Shown here one piece after another: positions 35,047-35,343 of a stretch of DNA of 35,343 nt. The notes below the pieces were generated by a model that saw only the letters and a list, made by a program, of their open reading frames with translations, made no database searches and was not told the origin of the DNA. The DNA comes from CAZMRF01 sp964568735. GTDB taxonomy: Bacteria > Acidobacteriota > Polarisedimenticolia > JACPZX01. A program made the translations under genes and the position numbers. Positions within the stretch are counted from its first letter, which is position 1. Each line of letters begins with the position of its first letter. Location: contig CAZMRF010000054.1 of NCBI GenBank assembly GCA_964568735.1, positions 1 to 35,343 of the forward strand. Reading direction: 5' to 3'.

Positions 35047-35343
35047 TCAGGACGCCGGGTCGCTACCGCCCTGGTCTCCCCTCTGCCGCCTGGCCTGAAC
35101 GCGCTTTCCGCCCCGCCGTCCGCGCCGACGCCGGGGAGCCTCTCCCGCCCTCGCGGGTGTTGCCGCCCCGGAAGCTGGACGATCCCCTTCCCCCGACAGC
35201 TCGGCGTGGATCTCGCCGAGCAGCTCGAGCGGTTCCCCCGAGTCCTCCACGGGCTCGAGCAGGATCGGCTCGCCGGCATCTCCCGTGGGCCCGCCCTGCA
35301 CGGCGGCGCGGCGCGCCCTGCGCGCCTGCTCGCGCCGGCCGCC
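35047..35343 (-). CDS. C-terminus of an unidentified charged protein (truncated by the window edge)
   Basis: The minus-strand frame is open from the window edge to a stop 33 nt before gpsA, giving 98 residues: an Arg/Ala-rich start, an acidic stretch (EPILLEPVEDSGEPLELLGEIHAEL), then a basic Arg/Gly-rich end (RRRRGRRGGKR). Such charged tails are common on RNA-binding proteins, but no domain can be named. A GTG at 35301 could start a small protein, yet the open frame upstream makes a truncated larger gene more likely. Confidence 0.5.
   Translation of the reverse strand, partial: GGRREQARRARRAAVQGGPTGDAGEPILLEPVEDSGEPLELLGEIHAELSGEGDRPASGAATPARAGEAPRRRRGRRGGKRVQARRQRGDQGGSDPAS

Overview
The window is high-GC, densely coded bacterial chromosome from a Gram-negative (diderm) organism: it carries a secretin, pseudopilins, lipoproteins and a probable outer-membrane barrel. 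The mix of PilM/PilN/PilO-like genes with a TPR-N0-secretin-cohesin protein, GspG-type pseudopilins, the PurS/PurQ/short-PurL system and SpeA/SpeB suggests Acidobacteriota or a nearby deltaproteobacterial-grade lineage. That assignment is inference; no rRNA is present. I see no tRNA, rRNA, CRISPR array, insertion sequence or phage gene, so this is core chromosome rather than a mobile island.

Layout. (1) 1-9496 (+): one operon for a type II secretion / type IV pilus-like machine: the end of the GspE/PilB ATPase, PilM, PilN with a long acidic tail, PilO, a PilP/GspC-like protein, a secretin ending in a cohesin domain, two GspG-like pseudopilins, and two secreted proteins whose N-termini look like Glu5-lacking prepilins (one Ig-like and Cys-rich, one ending in an Asp-rich tail). 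(2) 9783-20021 (+): M16 peptidase, dut, a WalJ/YycJ metallo-beta-lactamase-fold protein, then purB-purS-purQ-purL-purF-(small membrane protein)-purN, then radC. Junctions are tight and seven of the starts are TTG or GTG. (3) 20027-26257 (-): a probable metal (zinc or manganese) uptake operon, in transcription order: small His/Cys membrane protein, predicted outer-membrane barrel, ZnuA-like binding protein, ZnuB-like permease fused to HEAT repeats, and a lipoprotein of the alkaline phosphatase superfamily. No ABC ATPase gene lies in the cluster. (4) 26384-32839 (+): pterin-4a-carbinolamine dehydratase, tyrS, threonine synthase, a TlpA-like thioredoxin, then the coupled pair speA-speB for arginine to putrescine. 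(5) 32824-35343: a small membrane protein (-), an S1/P1-type zinc nuclease/phospholipase (+), a GpsA homologue (-) in which the usual catalytic Lys is Leu, and the end of an unidentified charged protein (-).

The best candidates for something undescribed are the metal-uptake operon with its HEAT-fused permease, missing ATPase and small His/Cys lead peptide; the cohesin-ended secretin operon with three acidic low-complexity segments and two Glu5-lacking prepilin-like proteins; and the GpsA homologue lacking its catalytic Lys. A recurring -10 element (TATAAT, TACAAT, TAGNAT) can be read before several transcription units, in two cases so close to the start codon that a leaderless mRNA is possible.
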